DNA of 64,000 bases from Artemia franciscana (taxonomy: Eukaryota > Arthropoda > Branchiopoda > Anostraca > Artemiidae), in NCBI RefSeq assembly GCF_032884065.1, contig NC_088867.1:57052675-57116674 (forward strand), in the 5' to 3' direction. Below the pieces are notes generated by a model. The model searched no databases and was not told the origin of the DNA. It saw only the letters and a list, made by a program, of their open reading frames with translations. Both the position numbers and the translations under genes were made by a program. This document shows positions 1 through 11,170 of the stretch, in pieces; the first letter of the stretch is position 1; every line of letters begins with the position of its first letter.

Positions 1-1430
1 GGTAGCATAAAGAGTAAGGTATTGAGGAAGGGAGGATAGCCTCTCATGTACGGAATAATTTTGATTATATTAATTTTTAATATTGCTCCTTACTTTCAGT
101 TGAAAAAACTAGTTTTCCCATTTAATTTGTGATCTTTCTTTTCAAACGATGCCGGGAAATCTCAACCCCCTACATTTAAAACTCCCTCCCTGACAGAAAC
201 TCCTCCGTTAAAATTTCTTCCCAGTAAAATACACATTCCCCTGGAAAAAGCAGGCAATTCCATCTTCGCTGAAAATTCCCCCAGTAAAAATTTCTTGCGG
301 ACGATTCCACCTGAAAAATTCTGAAAATTTGAAAGAGACTATAATCTCTAATCATTTTTTAAATCATTCCAGAAATCTTCCTTCTGTGTAAAGTTTTCCC
401 CAAATTATCCCCACCCTTTATTGGGAATTCGCTCCCTCAATGGATAATTAGTTCCATGGAAAATTCCCTTATGAAAGATTTCTCCCGCAAAAATTTCTCC
501 ATGGAAAGTCTTCCAAATAAATCCAACCCCGCTGAAAATTTCAACCAGACAATTTCCCTGGAACATCTCCATATGCGTAATTGAGCCAGCAAACAGTAAG
601 TAAGACAAATAAAACGAATTTAGCATAGCAATTTTGTCAAATTTCCCGCTTTTTAAAATATCCCCTGGAAAGTTCACGTCTGGAAACTTTCCTTTCCACA
701 GAAAATTCTCCTCGTTGAAACCCACCCCCAATAGAAAATACCCCAACCACAGAAAATGTCTGAATACTTCCCAATAGCAAATACTATATTTATGCAATGG
801 GAAAACTTCATAGCTTGCAGTCCTTTCCACAGGAGCTGTGGGGGAAGGGTCATGTTATCCCAATAGACACATTTATTGAACCTTAAACTATGCTGAACAA
901 AATGGCTATCTCAAATTTTGATCGGAAGACTTTTGGAGAAAAAGGGGTATGGGAAGGGGAAAAGCTGCCCTCCAATCTTTTTGTTCACTTTAAAAGGGCA
1001 CTAGAATTTTTATTTTCTTTAAAATGAACCCTCGCCTGATATTAAAGAACCATTGGTTTATACGATCATCTTAAAAAAAAAAATTAACACGTATCCGTGA
1101 GCTTTCTTCTAGAAAATATAGAAATTCTACATTTTTGCAGATGGAAGCTTGAAACTTCTATTCTAGGGTTTTCTAATACGCTAAATTTGACGGTGCGATT
1201 TCCATTAAGATTCCTTTTTTTAGGGGGTCTCTCCCCTTTTTGAAAACTGGAAAAATTTGTCTCAGGCTCATAGCTTTTGATGGGTAACTCTAAACTTAAT
1301 GAATCTTATATATCTATAATCAGCATAATAAAACGGTTTTTAAAGTTTTAGTTACTATTGGGCCGAGTCTATCCTTACTTACAGTTTATTTTTGTTACCG
1401 CGCCATGTTACCACGAACTTTTTATGAAAG
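1..1430 (-). repeat. Family A relic, minus orientation, truncated by window start
   Basis: Bases 1-110 are the right arm of a foldback unit (GTAAGGTATTGAGG, then GCTCCTTACTTTCAGTTG). Bases 130-830 are built from short degenerate GGAAAATTTCC-like units. Bases 840-1330 match the conserved inner part of the family (a stretch around GCTGAACAAAATGGCTATCTC, then a TAACTTTTGATG block near 1275). The terminal hairpin is decayed at about 1385-1425. The 141-residue minus-strand reading of 405-830 is a by-product of the short repeats (recurring G-E-I-F-H) and is not annotated as a gene. Confidence 0.75.
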
Positions 1431-3640
1431 CTTTACGACAAATGATTTACAGAAAAATAAATCTAATAAATCTACTTATACAAAAGTGAACAATACAAAC
1501 TCATATTTATCTAAAGTCATCTAGTTTGTTTGATAGCTGCTTTTGAGCTCAGCCAAAACAGAAAAAGATGAACAAGGGGATGAAACTTTATCTTTAGTGA
1601 AGCTACCAGGACCTTCAATTTGTTTAATCTGTTTTCTTTTATCAAGACTCAAAATGGAAATGTTTGACATGACTCGAGATTCAACAAGAGTGAAACTTTA
1701 TCCTGAATAGAACCGCAGAGGTATTCAATTATCCATAATGAAAACTCCGAAATAAAACGATTGACAAGACGCAAGATTGATGACTTCATAGAAACACCAA
1801 GCGTAGAAACAAACACGCAAACAGCTCTAGAGAAAAACACAGGCTTCATCATGGTGTATAGCCTACCGCAAAACTCATTAGGCCTACTTCATATTCTGCA
1901 CGCTAATTTGCGACAAACACGTGATCGTCTCCAATAATACATCAGTGATGTCGAGAACATTGACAAGAAAACTGAGCGATCGGTGGAGCATAACCCCGAC
2001 CACGCGTTAGATGAGTCACGCCTATAGGAAAAGAGTGATATGCAAGTTCTCCGTAAAATTTGGGAATACTAAGGACGGAACAAGGCGATGATGGATAGCC
2101 TTGGGACTATTGTTGATTTTTTGTAGGATGAAAAGGACTTCGGAAATCCATAGAATGATCATCTCCCGGTGCATAAAATTATTTCCCTTGCTTTGCTGTA
2201 AGAGATCAAATAGGATTAGTGATTCTGAGGGAGGTGGCAAGGTTGAAGTTGCTAATGAGAGTTTACAAGGTTGAGAAGTCCAAAGAGTTTAACAGTCTTT
2301 AGGTCATCATGTGTTTCGACAAGTTGGCAGTGGTTTTAGCCAAAATTTTTTAGCTTTTAGAGAGCTTCGGCTATGACCCAGTTCTCTGCGTGTTTTATGT
2401 TTCAAAAATACGATAGATTGAGAATATAAATGTTAAAAATATTGTAATTTAAGAATATGCAAGGGATACCCCTCCCTGAAGAATGTTATAAGAACGGACT
2501 TTAAGACCAAAAACGTTTGGGCTGAATCTTCAGCTTGAAAAATCATATCAATTAATTAATTTTCTTGTTTATCTAAATACTGCTTAGTTAGGAGTGGAAA
2601 AACATTTAAGTTCCTTTTAAAAATCAAAGTAAAAGTCAAGAGATTAGACTTTTCCAATAAAGCAGGAAAGATTTGGTTTAACTCCAATTTTGTAAAAAAA
2701 AAAAAAACGTTTGATAGTATTTCTTGAAATGAGTATATATTAAAAAAGTTTTATTTTAAAATACGCAAAGTAAGCTTTTTTAAAACCAAAGTTGATATAA
2801 ACTGAAGTTGAGTAACTTATCAGTATTTTTTAGAAAGAAAGAGGGCAAAACACGAAAATTTAGGAGAAGCAAAATGTATTCTTCAAAAAATCGGAAAAAT
2901 TTTTGTTGCTTGTTTGATTTTTTCAATGAAAATATAAAATGTATTTTTAAAAATCTAGGGAGAAAACATGAGGGGGATGGGTGCTAGAATCCCCTTCTTC
3001 TTTTGACACCCTTGCTTAAAGATGCCTTTTTAAATGTGAAATCGAATGATTTGAAGTCATAACATATGCTTTACTCCCTAGATATGTTGGTGAAATGGTG
3101 CTTCCAAGTATAACAAGGAAACGCCAAATCGGAATAATCATTTTATATTTAATTTATATTTGAGTCTGGGACAAGAAAAGTTCAAGTAAGTACAAGAAGA
3201 CGAAAAACGCAAAAAAATAAAATAAATAAAATGAAGAAGCATTTTTTATTTTGATCTTTCTTAGAATTATCAGGAGCAACTAACTTTTTAGAAAGTATTA
3301 AAGAAACCATAGTTTATCAACAAAAATAGTATTCAACAGAAATAGTATTTAACAAAAATAGAAAAATTAAAGGAAAAGATGCTGTACAAATTTAGATTCT
3401 TTGGAGTATTTTTATTAATGAGATTTTTTCTATGTTACTTGAACTACCGCACATGTTCGTGAAAAGAGACTAAATAAGCAAATGTGCCTTTAATCCAAGA
3501 AAGGGGATGATTCTTGCCACCCTTCACTACCCTCACACTAATGTAACCTTTAAGAAAAGGTAAGGTTATATTGGTACCAATCAATTGGTTTAAATTAGAA
3601 CCATCCTTTACTATTAATTTGAAAAAGTTTTTTTTTCAAC
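1431..3640. other. No recognised feature
   Basis: AT-rich sequence without a convincing exon, RNA gene or repeat match to the rest of the window. Short homopolymer A runs occur at 2695-2706 and 1072-1082 (the latter inside the preceding repeat). The 60-72-residue readings at 1649-1852 and 2022-2240 show no recognisable motif. Confidence 0.5.
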
Positions 3641-4492
3641 TGAAAGTAAGGAGCAGCATGCAAACTTAAAATGGACAGAAATTGTTATGTATACGAAGGC
3701 AGTTGCCCCCTCTTCAACACCTCGCTCTTCAAGCTAAAGTTTTCGAAATTTCAAAAATAGTTACTTATTGTTTTAATTCAAGGATCCTTATGTTTCAGGA
3801 GATGCTTTTGAAGATTTGGGACCAAATTTAGACTTAAAATGGCAAAGAATGAGGTGCTGCGGAGGGAACAGCTCCCCTCATATACGTAATAGTTCGTCCT
3901 CCCGTCCTCACCCGGAAAATGTATGCATACTTCCCAATAGCAAATACTATAAGTAAAAAATGGCAAATTTCATAACTTAAAGACCTTTCCCCAGGAGATG
4001 TGGAAGTTCATATTATCTCAAAAGACATAGTTATTGGGCCTTTCAACTATGCTGAACAAAATACCTATCTCAAAATTTTGATTGGATGATTTTGGGAAAA
4101 GTGATAGGGGAGAGGGTCTAGATGTCCACCATTTTTTTGGTTCACTTAAAAAGGGCACTAGAGCTTTTTATTTTCCGCCAGAATGAGCCCTCTCTCAACG
4201 TTCTAGGCCAAATGGTCGATACGATAGACCCTGGTGGAAACAAAATAAACAAATAAACACGCGTTCGTGATCTTTATTGTGACAAAAATTACAAAATTCC
4301 ACATTTTTACAGACAGGAGCTTGAAACCTCTGCAGTGGGGTTCTTTAATACGTTGAAAATTATAGTGTGATTTTTATTAAATTATATGACTTCTAGGGGG
4401 CTTTTCCCCCTTATATAGAAAATTTGAGAAGTAATCTCAGGCTCGTAACTTTTGATGAGCAAGACTAAGCTTAATGAAACTTATATTTGGAA
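3641..4492 (-). repeat. Family A fragment, minus orientation, lacking its hairpin end
   Basis: Starts with a foldback arm (CAACTGAAAGTAAGGAGCAG at about 3638) and continues through the conserved inner blocks, including the GCTGAACAAAAT block near 4050 and the TAACTTTTGATG block near 4447. It stops at AAACTTATATTTGGAA, directly against the hairpin of the next copy. The last ~130 bases expected for a full copy are missing. Confidence 0.8.
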
Positions 4493-6302
4493 TCAAACAG
4501 TTTGTGGTAACAAACTGTAGCAAAGAGCTACCCGGCTCAATTTTTTATAACAATAGCTACATCAAAAGAATTATAATTTAATGCTGATTCTAAATATATA
4601 AGTTTCATTAAGTTTTGACCTACCCAACGGAAGTTACCAGCCTGAGAAAATTTGCTTTGTTTTAGAAAATAGGGAAAAACACCCCTCAAAAGTCATAGAA
4701 TTTTAACGAAAATCACATCATCAGATTCAACGTATCAGAGAACCCTAAAGTAGAAGTTTCAAGCTCCTATCTACAAAAACGCGGAATTTTGCCTTTTTCG
4801 CCACATGACAGATCACGGATGAGTGTTTATTTGTTTGTTTATTTGTTTTTTTTTCCCAGAAGTTATCGTTTCGACCCAGTGGCCCTCGAACGTCTTGTGA
4901 GGGCTCATTCTAACGGAAATTAAAAGTTCTAGTTCCCTTTTTAAGTGACCAAAAAAATTGGAGGGCACCTAAGCCCCCTTCCACGCTCATTGTTTTCCCA
5001 AAGTCACCAGGTCAAAATTCTGATACAGCCATTTTATTCATCATAGTCAAAAACCTAATAAATATGTCTTTGGGGAAGACTTTCTCCCCTACAGTCCCCG
5101 TGGAAGGGGCAGCAAGTGACAAACTTTGACCAGTGTTTACACATAGTAATGGTTATCGGGAAGTGTACAGACGCTTACAGGGGGATTTTTTGGTTAGGGG
5201 AGGGGATGAGGCGTGGGGGTTATGCGGGGAAAACTTTCCATTTAGGAATTTGTCGTGGGGGAGGAAAAATTCAATGAAAAGGGCGCAGGATTTCCATGAG
5301 GGGGGTGAAGGATTTTCTTAGCATTTTTTTAAAGAACAATGAAAAAATAAATATGAAAAAGTTTTTTCAACTGAAAGAAAGAAGCAGCATTAAAACTTAA
5401 AACAAACAGAAATTATTACGCATTTGAGGGGTTCACCTCCTCCTAATACCTCGCTCTTTGCACTAAAATAACTTTATTAATTTCAACTATTTATTCTCTG
5501 GTCTTTGTGATTCAGGGGTCATTCTTAAGGAATTGGGACAAAATTAAGACTTTAGTGTAAAGAGCGAAGTATTGACGAGGGGTGAACCCCCTCATATACG
5601 TAATAAAACCATACAAATATAGAAGTTCGTTACGTAAGTTAATTCGTAAGATACGTATATTTTTACTGATAAAAGTGTTCGTCAAAGATTAAAAGTACTA
5701 GTTGCCTTTTTAAATAGCCAAAAAATGGAAGGGTAACTAGGCCTACTCCCCCGCTCCTTTTTTTCGCAAAATCGTCCGATCAAAACTATGAGAAAGCCAT
5801 TTAGCCATAAAAATAAATTAATAAGCAAATTTTGTTTTAATAATTCATGTGCGGAGGGCCAAAATTAAAACATGCATAATTTCAAAAACGTTCAGAAATT
5901 AAATAAAAAGAACAAGTTTTTTTTAACTGAAAGTAATGAGCGATATTAAAACTTAAAACAAACAGAAATTACTCCGTATATGAAAGAGGCTGTTCCCTCT
6001 TCAACGCCCCGCTCTTTACGCTAAAGGTTTTTGCTGTTTTAATATGTAGAGTTGAGAGAAGAGTCAAACTTTAGCGTGAAGAGTGGGGCGTTGAGGAGGG
6101 AACAGCCTCTTTCATATACGCTCTTTACGCTAAAGTTTTTTGCTGTTTTAATATATAGAGTTGAGAGAAGAGTCAAACTTTAGCGTGAAGAGTGGGGCGT
6201 TGAGGAGGGAACAGCCTCTTTCATATACGGAGTAATTTCAATTTGTTTTAAGTTTTAATATTGCTCCTTACTCTCAGTTAAAAAAAACTCATTTTTTTTT
6301 AT
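4493..6302 (+). repeat. Family A, near-complete plus-strand copy (~1.8 kb)
   Basis: Begins with TC then the hairpin ACAGTTTGT-GGTA-ACAAACTGT (4497-4518). Inner blocks follow in the usual order, then a foldback unit at about 5345-5625, a spacer, and a terminal foldback unit ending in a T-rich tail near 6300. There is no coding capacity: the 62-residue reading at 5133-5321 lies inside the repeat. The element looks non-autonomous. Together with other copies it shows the full architecture: hairpin at one end, foldback at the other. Confidence 0.85.
5918..6302. repeat. Foldback unit with internally duplicated loop and right arm
   Basis: Left arm runs from AACTGAAAGTAATGAGCG to GCTCTTTACGCTAAAG. 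The right arm is its reverse complement. Between them the stretch from CTTTACGCTAAAG through the loop (GCTGTTTTAATATGTAGAG) and CTTTCATATACG is present twice, at about 6009-6120 and 6120-6232, with only a few differences. This is a tandem duplication confined to the hairpin tip. Confidence 0.8.
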
Positions 6303-6434
6303 TTAATCAACATAATAAGCCGATTCTTCTGACATATCTATTGGTATCAAAAATCCGTTTATTTTTTTTAGAGTTTTGGTTACTATTGAGCCTGGTCACT
6401 CCTTACTTACAGTTCGTTGCCACGAACTGTTTGG
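6303..6434 (-). repeat. Family A hairpin-end fragment, minus orientation
   Basis: A 130-base terminal fragment: inner block near 6330-6400 (GAGTTTTGGTTACTATTGAG), then ACAGTTCGT-TGCC-ACGAACTGT at 6409-6430. It abuts the foldback end of the preceding plus-strand copy. Confidence 0.8.
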
Positions 6435-6764
6435 CAAAGACAAGAAAAACCCAAGCACTAATTGCACTTTGATCAAAGAAGAAATTTGTAAATCTTTCCG
6501 TTTAAAAACTTTGTAACAGTTCCTTTGATTCTTTATTTTTCTTTCCATGAAAAAAAAAAACAGACACAAAACCTTGGTAATCGATATTAGATTTCACTAA
6601 TTATATAGATTTTATAAATAGATCAATCAAATGTTTCTTTGTAGTCAAAAATGCAATTTTTATCTATCTTATGTGTGATTTTTCGAGACAAAAAAAATCC
6701 AACCTCGACTATTGAAATAATGCCGCTTCTTTCGATATAATTAAATTAAACAAAAAAACACGTT
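6435..6764. other. No recognised feature
   Basis: AT-rich spacer between two family A fragments; nothing supportable seen. Confidence 0.4.
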
Positions 6765-7557
6765 TTTTCCCACTGAAAATAAGCAGCAGCTTTAAAACTT
6801 AAAGCGAACAGAAGTTATTAATTATGTGGGAGGGTTGTTCCCCTCGTGAATACCTCACTCTTAACCTAAAGTTCAAATTGTGTTCTAATTCTTTTAGAAT
6901 GGTCCCTGAATCACAAAGGGTTTAGTTAGAATAAATAGCTCTTATGAAAGTACTAAAAAACTTTAGCGTTAAGAGCGACGTAATGACGAGGGAACGAACC
7001 TTCTCATACACGTAATAATCTCTGTTCGTTTTAAGTTTTAATGTTGCTCTTACTTTCACTTGAAAAAACTTATCTTATTATTTAATTTCTTGTCTTTTTT
7101 AAAGTAATACTTGGAAATCCGGCGCGCCCTTCATGGAAAATTCCATTCTCCCATTAAAATATCCTCCAACGTAATCTTCTCCCCCTACCACTCACCAGAA
7201 GTTATCCTCCCTGAAAACGTGTGTATACTTCCTAATAACCAATACTACATGTAAACATTGGGCGAAGTTCACAACTTGCAACTCTTCCTTCGGCGAATGT
7301 GGGGGATTAAGTCATCCTAAAAGGCATAGTTACTAGATTTTTTTTACTATGCTGAAAAAATAGCTATCTAAAAATTTTGATCAGGTGACTCCGGAAAAAA
7401 ATATGAGTGCTGGAGGGGGCCTTGTTGCCTTCCAATTTTTGGTCACTCAAAAAGGGCACTAGAATTTTTAATTTCCGTTCGAATGATCCCTCTTGTGATA
7501 TTCTAGGATGGTCACCTCAGGCAAAAAAAAACGACAAATACCCAACCGTGATCAACT
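6765..7557 (-). repeat. Family A fragment, minus orientation, with foldback unit
   Basis: A foldback unit occupies about 6765-7080 (CTGAAAATAAGCAGCAGC and its inverted partner TGTTGCTCTTACTTTCACTTG). The usual inner sequence follows to about 7557, where the match ends at ACAAATACCCAACCGTGATC. Beyond this the sequence becomes an ORF1-type retroelement relic on the minus strand, so the junction is a nested insertion or recombination point. Confidence 0.7.
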
Positions 7558-7990
7558 ATGTCCTTGACTTCCAACGCAGAAACTTTTATTCTGACATTCT
7601 ATTCAAGATCTTTGATTTTGGCTTTGACAGGGTCCAGAGAAGCACTCATATCCTGTTTTAATGAGACAAACATGCCCCAGATTTCATTTCTGTGTTGTTG
7701 TAATGCGATTGTTAAACGTCTAAGACGGCTCGTTTGCTACCACCGGTTTTGCACAAGGGGCAGGCCCAAGCACTTCCAAGACTACTGGTTCATTTTGTTA
7801 AATATGGCCTACTCTGTATCAGACGTTGAGAGGCATCCAGCGCAAATCCAGGAGCTATATTGTCAAAATGTACGAAATTTAACCTTTCATCCAAAGTCCA
7901 CCCTTCTACTGCCCACTTATCAGAGCCTTTTTCGGGCATTCTGATTTTTGGCCCTTTCATAGCGCTTTTTCCTTTAGTCTTCGGCGGCAT
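7558..7990 (-). pseudogene. Non-LTR retrotransposon ORF1-like relic
   Basis: Read on the minus strand, an ATG at 7990 opens a basic N-terminus (MPPKTKGKSAMKGPKI) and stays open for 66 codons. After a stop, a nearby frame gives AWACPLCK, a Cys-x-x-Cys motif. Next comes a segment (MFVSLKQDMSASLDPVKAKI, then VSALEVK) with the heptad-like spacing of an ORF1p coiled coil. At least two frame changes or stops break it, so it is non-functional. The order (basic start, zinc-knuckle-like motif, coiled coil) is that of ORF1 proteins of CR1/Jockey-type non-LTR elements; the class assignment is inference. The plus-strand 128-residue reading of 7558-7944 is its antisense shadow. A family A fragment truncates the downstream side. 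Confidence 0.5.
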
Positions 7991-8039
7991 TATGTGAGTA
8001 ACGTTGCGGGCACAAGTGAAAAACTTAATCAGAAGGATA

Positions 8040-8585
8040 TCAACTTATGATTGTCAAGAGGAGACAAGGCAAAAATATTGATATCAATAAATAATAAACG
8101 AATGAATATAAAGGAAAACCTGTTACAGCTAAACACTTGAACAAGAAGAAATTAAAGAAACGCGAATTAAAACAAACCTAACAAGAACTACACACGCATA
8201 AGCTATTAAGGGCGTCCGCGGAAGGTGACTGGGCTCTACTCTTCCCCAGTACTTTCCAAAAATCGCTGCTGCTGCAGTAACTGGATCAGATACTGAATAC
8301 AGTCTTAATTGTCTCAAGGAGATTAGGAAAAAATATTGATATCAATGCACGATAAACGAATGAATATATTAGAAACCCCTTTACTTCCAACACATGAAAA
8401 AGAAAAAACTAAAAAAACACGAATTAAAACAAACCAAAACAAACACATCAAGAACTACACACACATAAGCCATTAAGGGCGTCCACGGATGGTGACCAGC
8501 CTCAACTCTTTTCCTTTACTTTCTAAAAATCGCTTCTACAGCAGTAACTAGATCAGGGACTGAACAAAGCGTCAATAGATACAAA
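8040..8585 (-). repeat. Two tandem ~270-bp units upstream of the ORF1 relic
   Basis: Unit 1 (about 8052-8312) and unit 2 (about 8313-8583) share AAAAATATTGATATCAATRMA, ACGAATGAATATA, AACAAGAACTACACAC-like text, TTAAGGGCGTCC and a GCAGTAACTRGATCAG block. On the minus strand both lie just upstream of the ORF1 start at 7990. That is where some non-LTR elements carry tandem promoter monomers; this role is inferred from position only. Confidence 0.65.
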
Positions 8586-9480
8586 TTGCTTGTTATAAAT
8601 AGCATAAATAGTACAAGCTTGAAGTGCCTGAAGAGTATTCTTCTGATAGCTACTTTATTACGATTACTGATTGACTTCTAGAACGGAGGAAAGTTAACAA
8701 TATAGGGCCACAAAGTACAAAAATATTCATAAATAAAATTTTAGCACGAACTACACAAATTCCGCTTTGGAAAAACTGAAGCTCCAAAGGCAAGACTAAT
8801 TTGCTTCTCAAAATAATTATCAATCAGTACTCGTGTATTTTTTAGAGTTTCCCTACCCGTAAACCCAAGCATAAAAATGTATTAGAAGACATGGACTTTT
8901 GTAACCCCATTTGGATTATAGGTTGAGAAAAAGTATTCCATTTGAATAAAAGTTCTTCACAATTGAAAATCTAAACAGAAAGATACGTTAAAAGATTTTC
9001 AACTTCAAAAAGAGGTATTATGCTTAAGTTTACTTTAATTTAAATATTTCTTGTTGATAATAAACGGTTGTGAAACTCTAAAATCGACGTAATTAAGCGG
9101 TAGAAGGTTGTAACTACAGTGTATCGAATATTACTGCTCACTTATTTTCACAGCTCAACTTGGCAACACTGATAACATTGCGGTAATGCCCAAAAAATTC
9201 ATATTTGTGAAACCACCAAAAGAAAAATCTTAGAAAACTGTGGTTTTCAGGTATTTTTTGACCTAAGATGGTTTGTCGAATGATTATACTTTAATTTCCT
9301 TGGTATTTAAGCCACTCTATTTATTAAGATTGAACAAGCAAAATAAAATGAAAATTTATATTTGGGTTTTTAGGGTATTACATTTTTCATAAGTAAATAA
9401 AATTTATAGAAGATTTAATACTTTGAAGAATTACCTTATATCGTAAATAATGACGAAGACCACACTGCCTTTCCATAATA
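8586..9480. other. No recognised feature
   Basis: AT-rich DNA, no exon-like reading frame, RNA gene or repeat that I can support. Confidence 0.4.
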
Positions 9481-9748
9481 CAACAACAAAAGAAAGAATA
9501 ATGAGGACTTTTTTCCCAAGACAGTGAGTCTTGGCTGAACTTTTCGTTAAGAAGTAATGATGCCAAGGCTATTTTAAAATAAAAACAAATGGATTTTTAA
9601 CTGAGAACTTTTATTGTAAGTGCTTTATTGTTTTTTATTTTTTCTTTGCTGAAGACGGCCCTTAGATATAGGGCCGAAATATTCAAATAGGTTTTGTTGG
9701 TTCACTGTCTTGGGAAAAAAGTCCTCATTATTCTCTCTTTTGTTGTTG
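9481..9748 (+). mobile_element. Penelope-like terminal repeat with inverted arms
   Basis: Two 47-base arms (9481-9527 and 9702-9748) are inverted copies with a single visible mismatch. They begin CAACAACAAAAGARAGAATA and end CCCAAGACAGTGA. The intervening sequence contains a structured motif at 9649-9679. The right arm plus motif is related to the 3' flank of the Penelope-like element at 21.5 kb (shared AAGACAGT, ATATTTCGGCCCTAT and GGGCCGTC). No coding part is attached, so this is a solo terminal relic. Confidence 0.6.
9649..9679 (+). ncRNA. Hammerhead-like self-cleaving motif (candidate)
   Basis: CTGAAGA fits the hammerhead core CUGANGA. It is followed by a 6-bp stem GGCCCT/AGGGCC with a 7-base loop, then GAAA. 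One extra C sits between the core and the stem, and stem III is not clear, so cleavage activity is uncertain. Hammerheads of this kind are known from terminal repeats of Penelope-like elements. Confidence 0.4.
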
Positions 9749-10329
9749 TACCTTATATCGTCCAAAATAAGCTTTAACTTGTAAGGCCAAAATATATAGA
9801 ATTTCCAAAACTGCAGAGCTCTTATAATATATTCAAATAAAGAACAGAATAGTTTCAATTTTAATGAAAAACTTACATCATTAGAAAGGGTGTTTAATTA
9901 TTTTTTTAATTAAAAGGAACAGAATTTTCTCTTTAAAGCTTAAGAATGTACAATCCCTAAGAAGATTCGAGCAAAGCTACAAGGAAAACGTTAAAATCAG
10001 GTTTAAAGAAATTTAAGCAATTTGGCAGTTCCCTGGTGTGCTACTATCTTTGATTGAAAACCTTAATGACACCAGAAATGTAAAAATTTCCGTTTTCTTA
10101 TCAATCAGATTTGATACTCCAGCTTCTCAATAATTCTCGATGGTGGATAGACCCGAGGGGGAGCTCACCAATAGGCTCTTTGTCTTTGAAACGATCAGCC
10201 GACGCTGGGGCTCACAAAATTATTTTAAGGTATCGAATCGTATTAACTTATTTATTTTCAGCAATTACGGGAAATTAAAATATTACCAAGACTTTTTTTT
10301 TACCAAGACTGGTGAAAATTATTAACTGG
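9749..10329. other. No recognised feature
   Basis: No gene, RNA or repeat seen. A 61-residue reading at 10140-10325 has no recognisable motif. Confidence 0.4.
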
Positions 10330-11170
10330 GTCTTGGATGCTTGTTGGCCTTGCTATTCCAGTCAAATCCAGTCAAATGGTAAACCAATATTTAATTAAAG
10401 TTTTGTTAGCCCAAATGCATGAGCTTGTATATTGAGTCACTTGTCTGGTAATTTAGGTAATTAGGGGCCCCCTATTACGCTCTGGATGCTTGTTTGCTAG
10501 TCATTCCCGGCAAATTAATGGTGCTGTTTCAATTTTAAATTCTCGGTTAACCTACATAGGACCATAGACTGGGGTCTTATTTTGCCAGTTTGTCTCGTTT
10601 GTCTTATTTGCTAGTCATTCCATGCAATCTAACAATCCTGTTTCAAGTTTAATTTCTTGGTCAACTTGCCTCAGACTATAGCCAGGCGTGCCTTTCTGAA
10701 AGCCAACTCACAAGTATTTGTCCAATAAGAGAGTTATACTTACTTCCACCTTGTGCCCGTGCCAAGAGATACCTAACCTGGCGAACTAAATTGAAATTTG
10801 ATTTTAAACCTAACCCAACTATTAGGATTTGGACACTTGTTTGTCTGTACTTCCAGCCAATCTAAAGTTCCTCTGTCAATTTATATTCTTGGGGAATCTG
10901 CCTGAGATTCTAGGCGGATGTGCCTTTTCAAAAGTTTATATACAAGCATTTGTCCAATAAGTGAGTCTTGCTTACTCTCGCCATTTACCCGTACCATTTA
11001 ACCAAACACTTGGAAAACAGCAGGTCTCCGTGTTCGCCTGCGAGGCCAGGGGACTTGTTGGTACTGTGTCGCCTGAGACTACAAGCGGCCAAGCTTATTA
11101 GGCTTAGGTCACTCGTTTGTCTGTGAGTCCAAGCAAATTCAGTCCTCCGTTTTGCATACAAGTCTAGTGA
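10330..11170. repeat. Degenerate tandem repeats, five partial units
   Basis: A block resembling GCTAGTCATTCCAGCAAATC recurs near 10350, 10497, 10612, 10840 and 11117. In most units it is followed by GTTTCAATTT-AATTCTTGG and CTGCCTGAGACTATAG. A second shared block, GCATTTGTCCAATAAGWGAG, appears near 10715 and 10948. Unit spacing is irregular (about 115-280 bases), which suggests an old, partly deleted array. Confidence 0.6.

Noticed and set aside
405..830. 141-residue minus-strand open frame
   Set aside because: It is a reading of short GGAAAATTTC-like repeats inside family A; similar readings arise at 32.4-32.8 and 47.7-48.0 kb.
4493..6302. Family A as an LTR retroelement
   Set aside because: No long direct terminal repeats, no primer binding site, no gag/pol; the ends are a hairpin and a foldback.
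7558..7944. 128-residue plus-strand open frame
   Set aside because: Antisense to the ORF1-like relic; no motif and no splice context on the plus strand.
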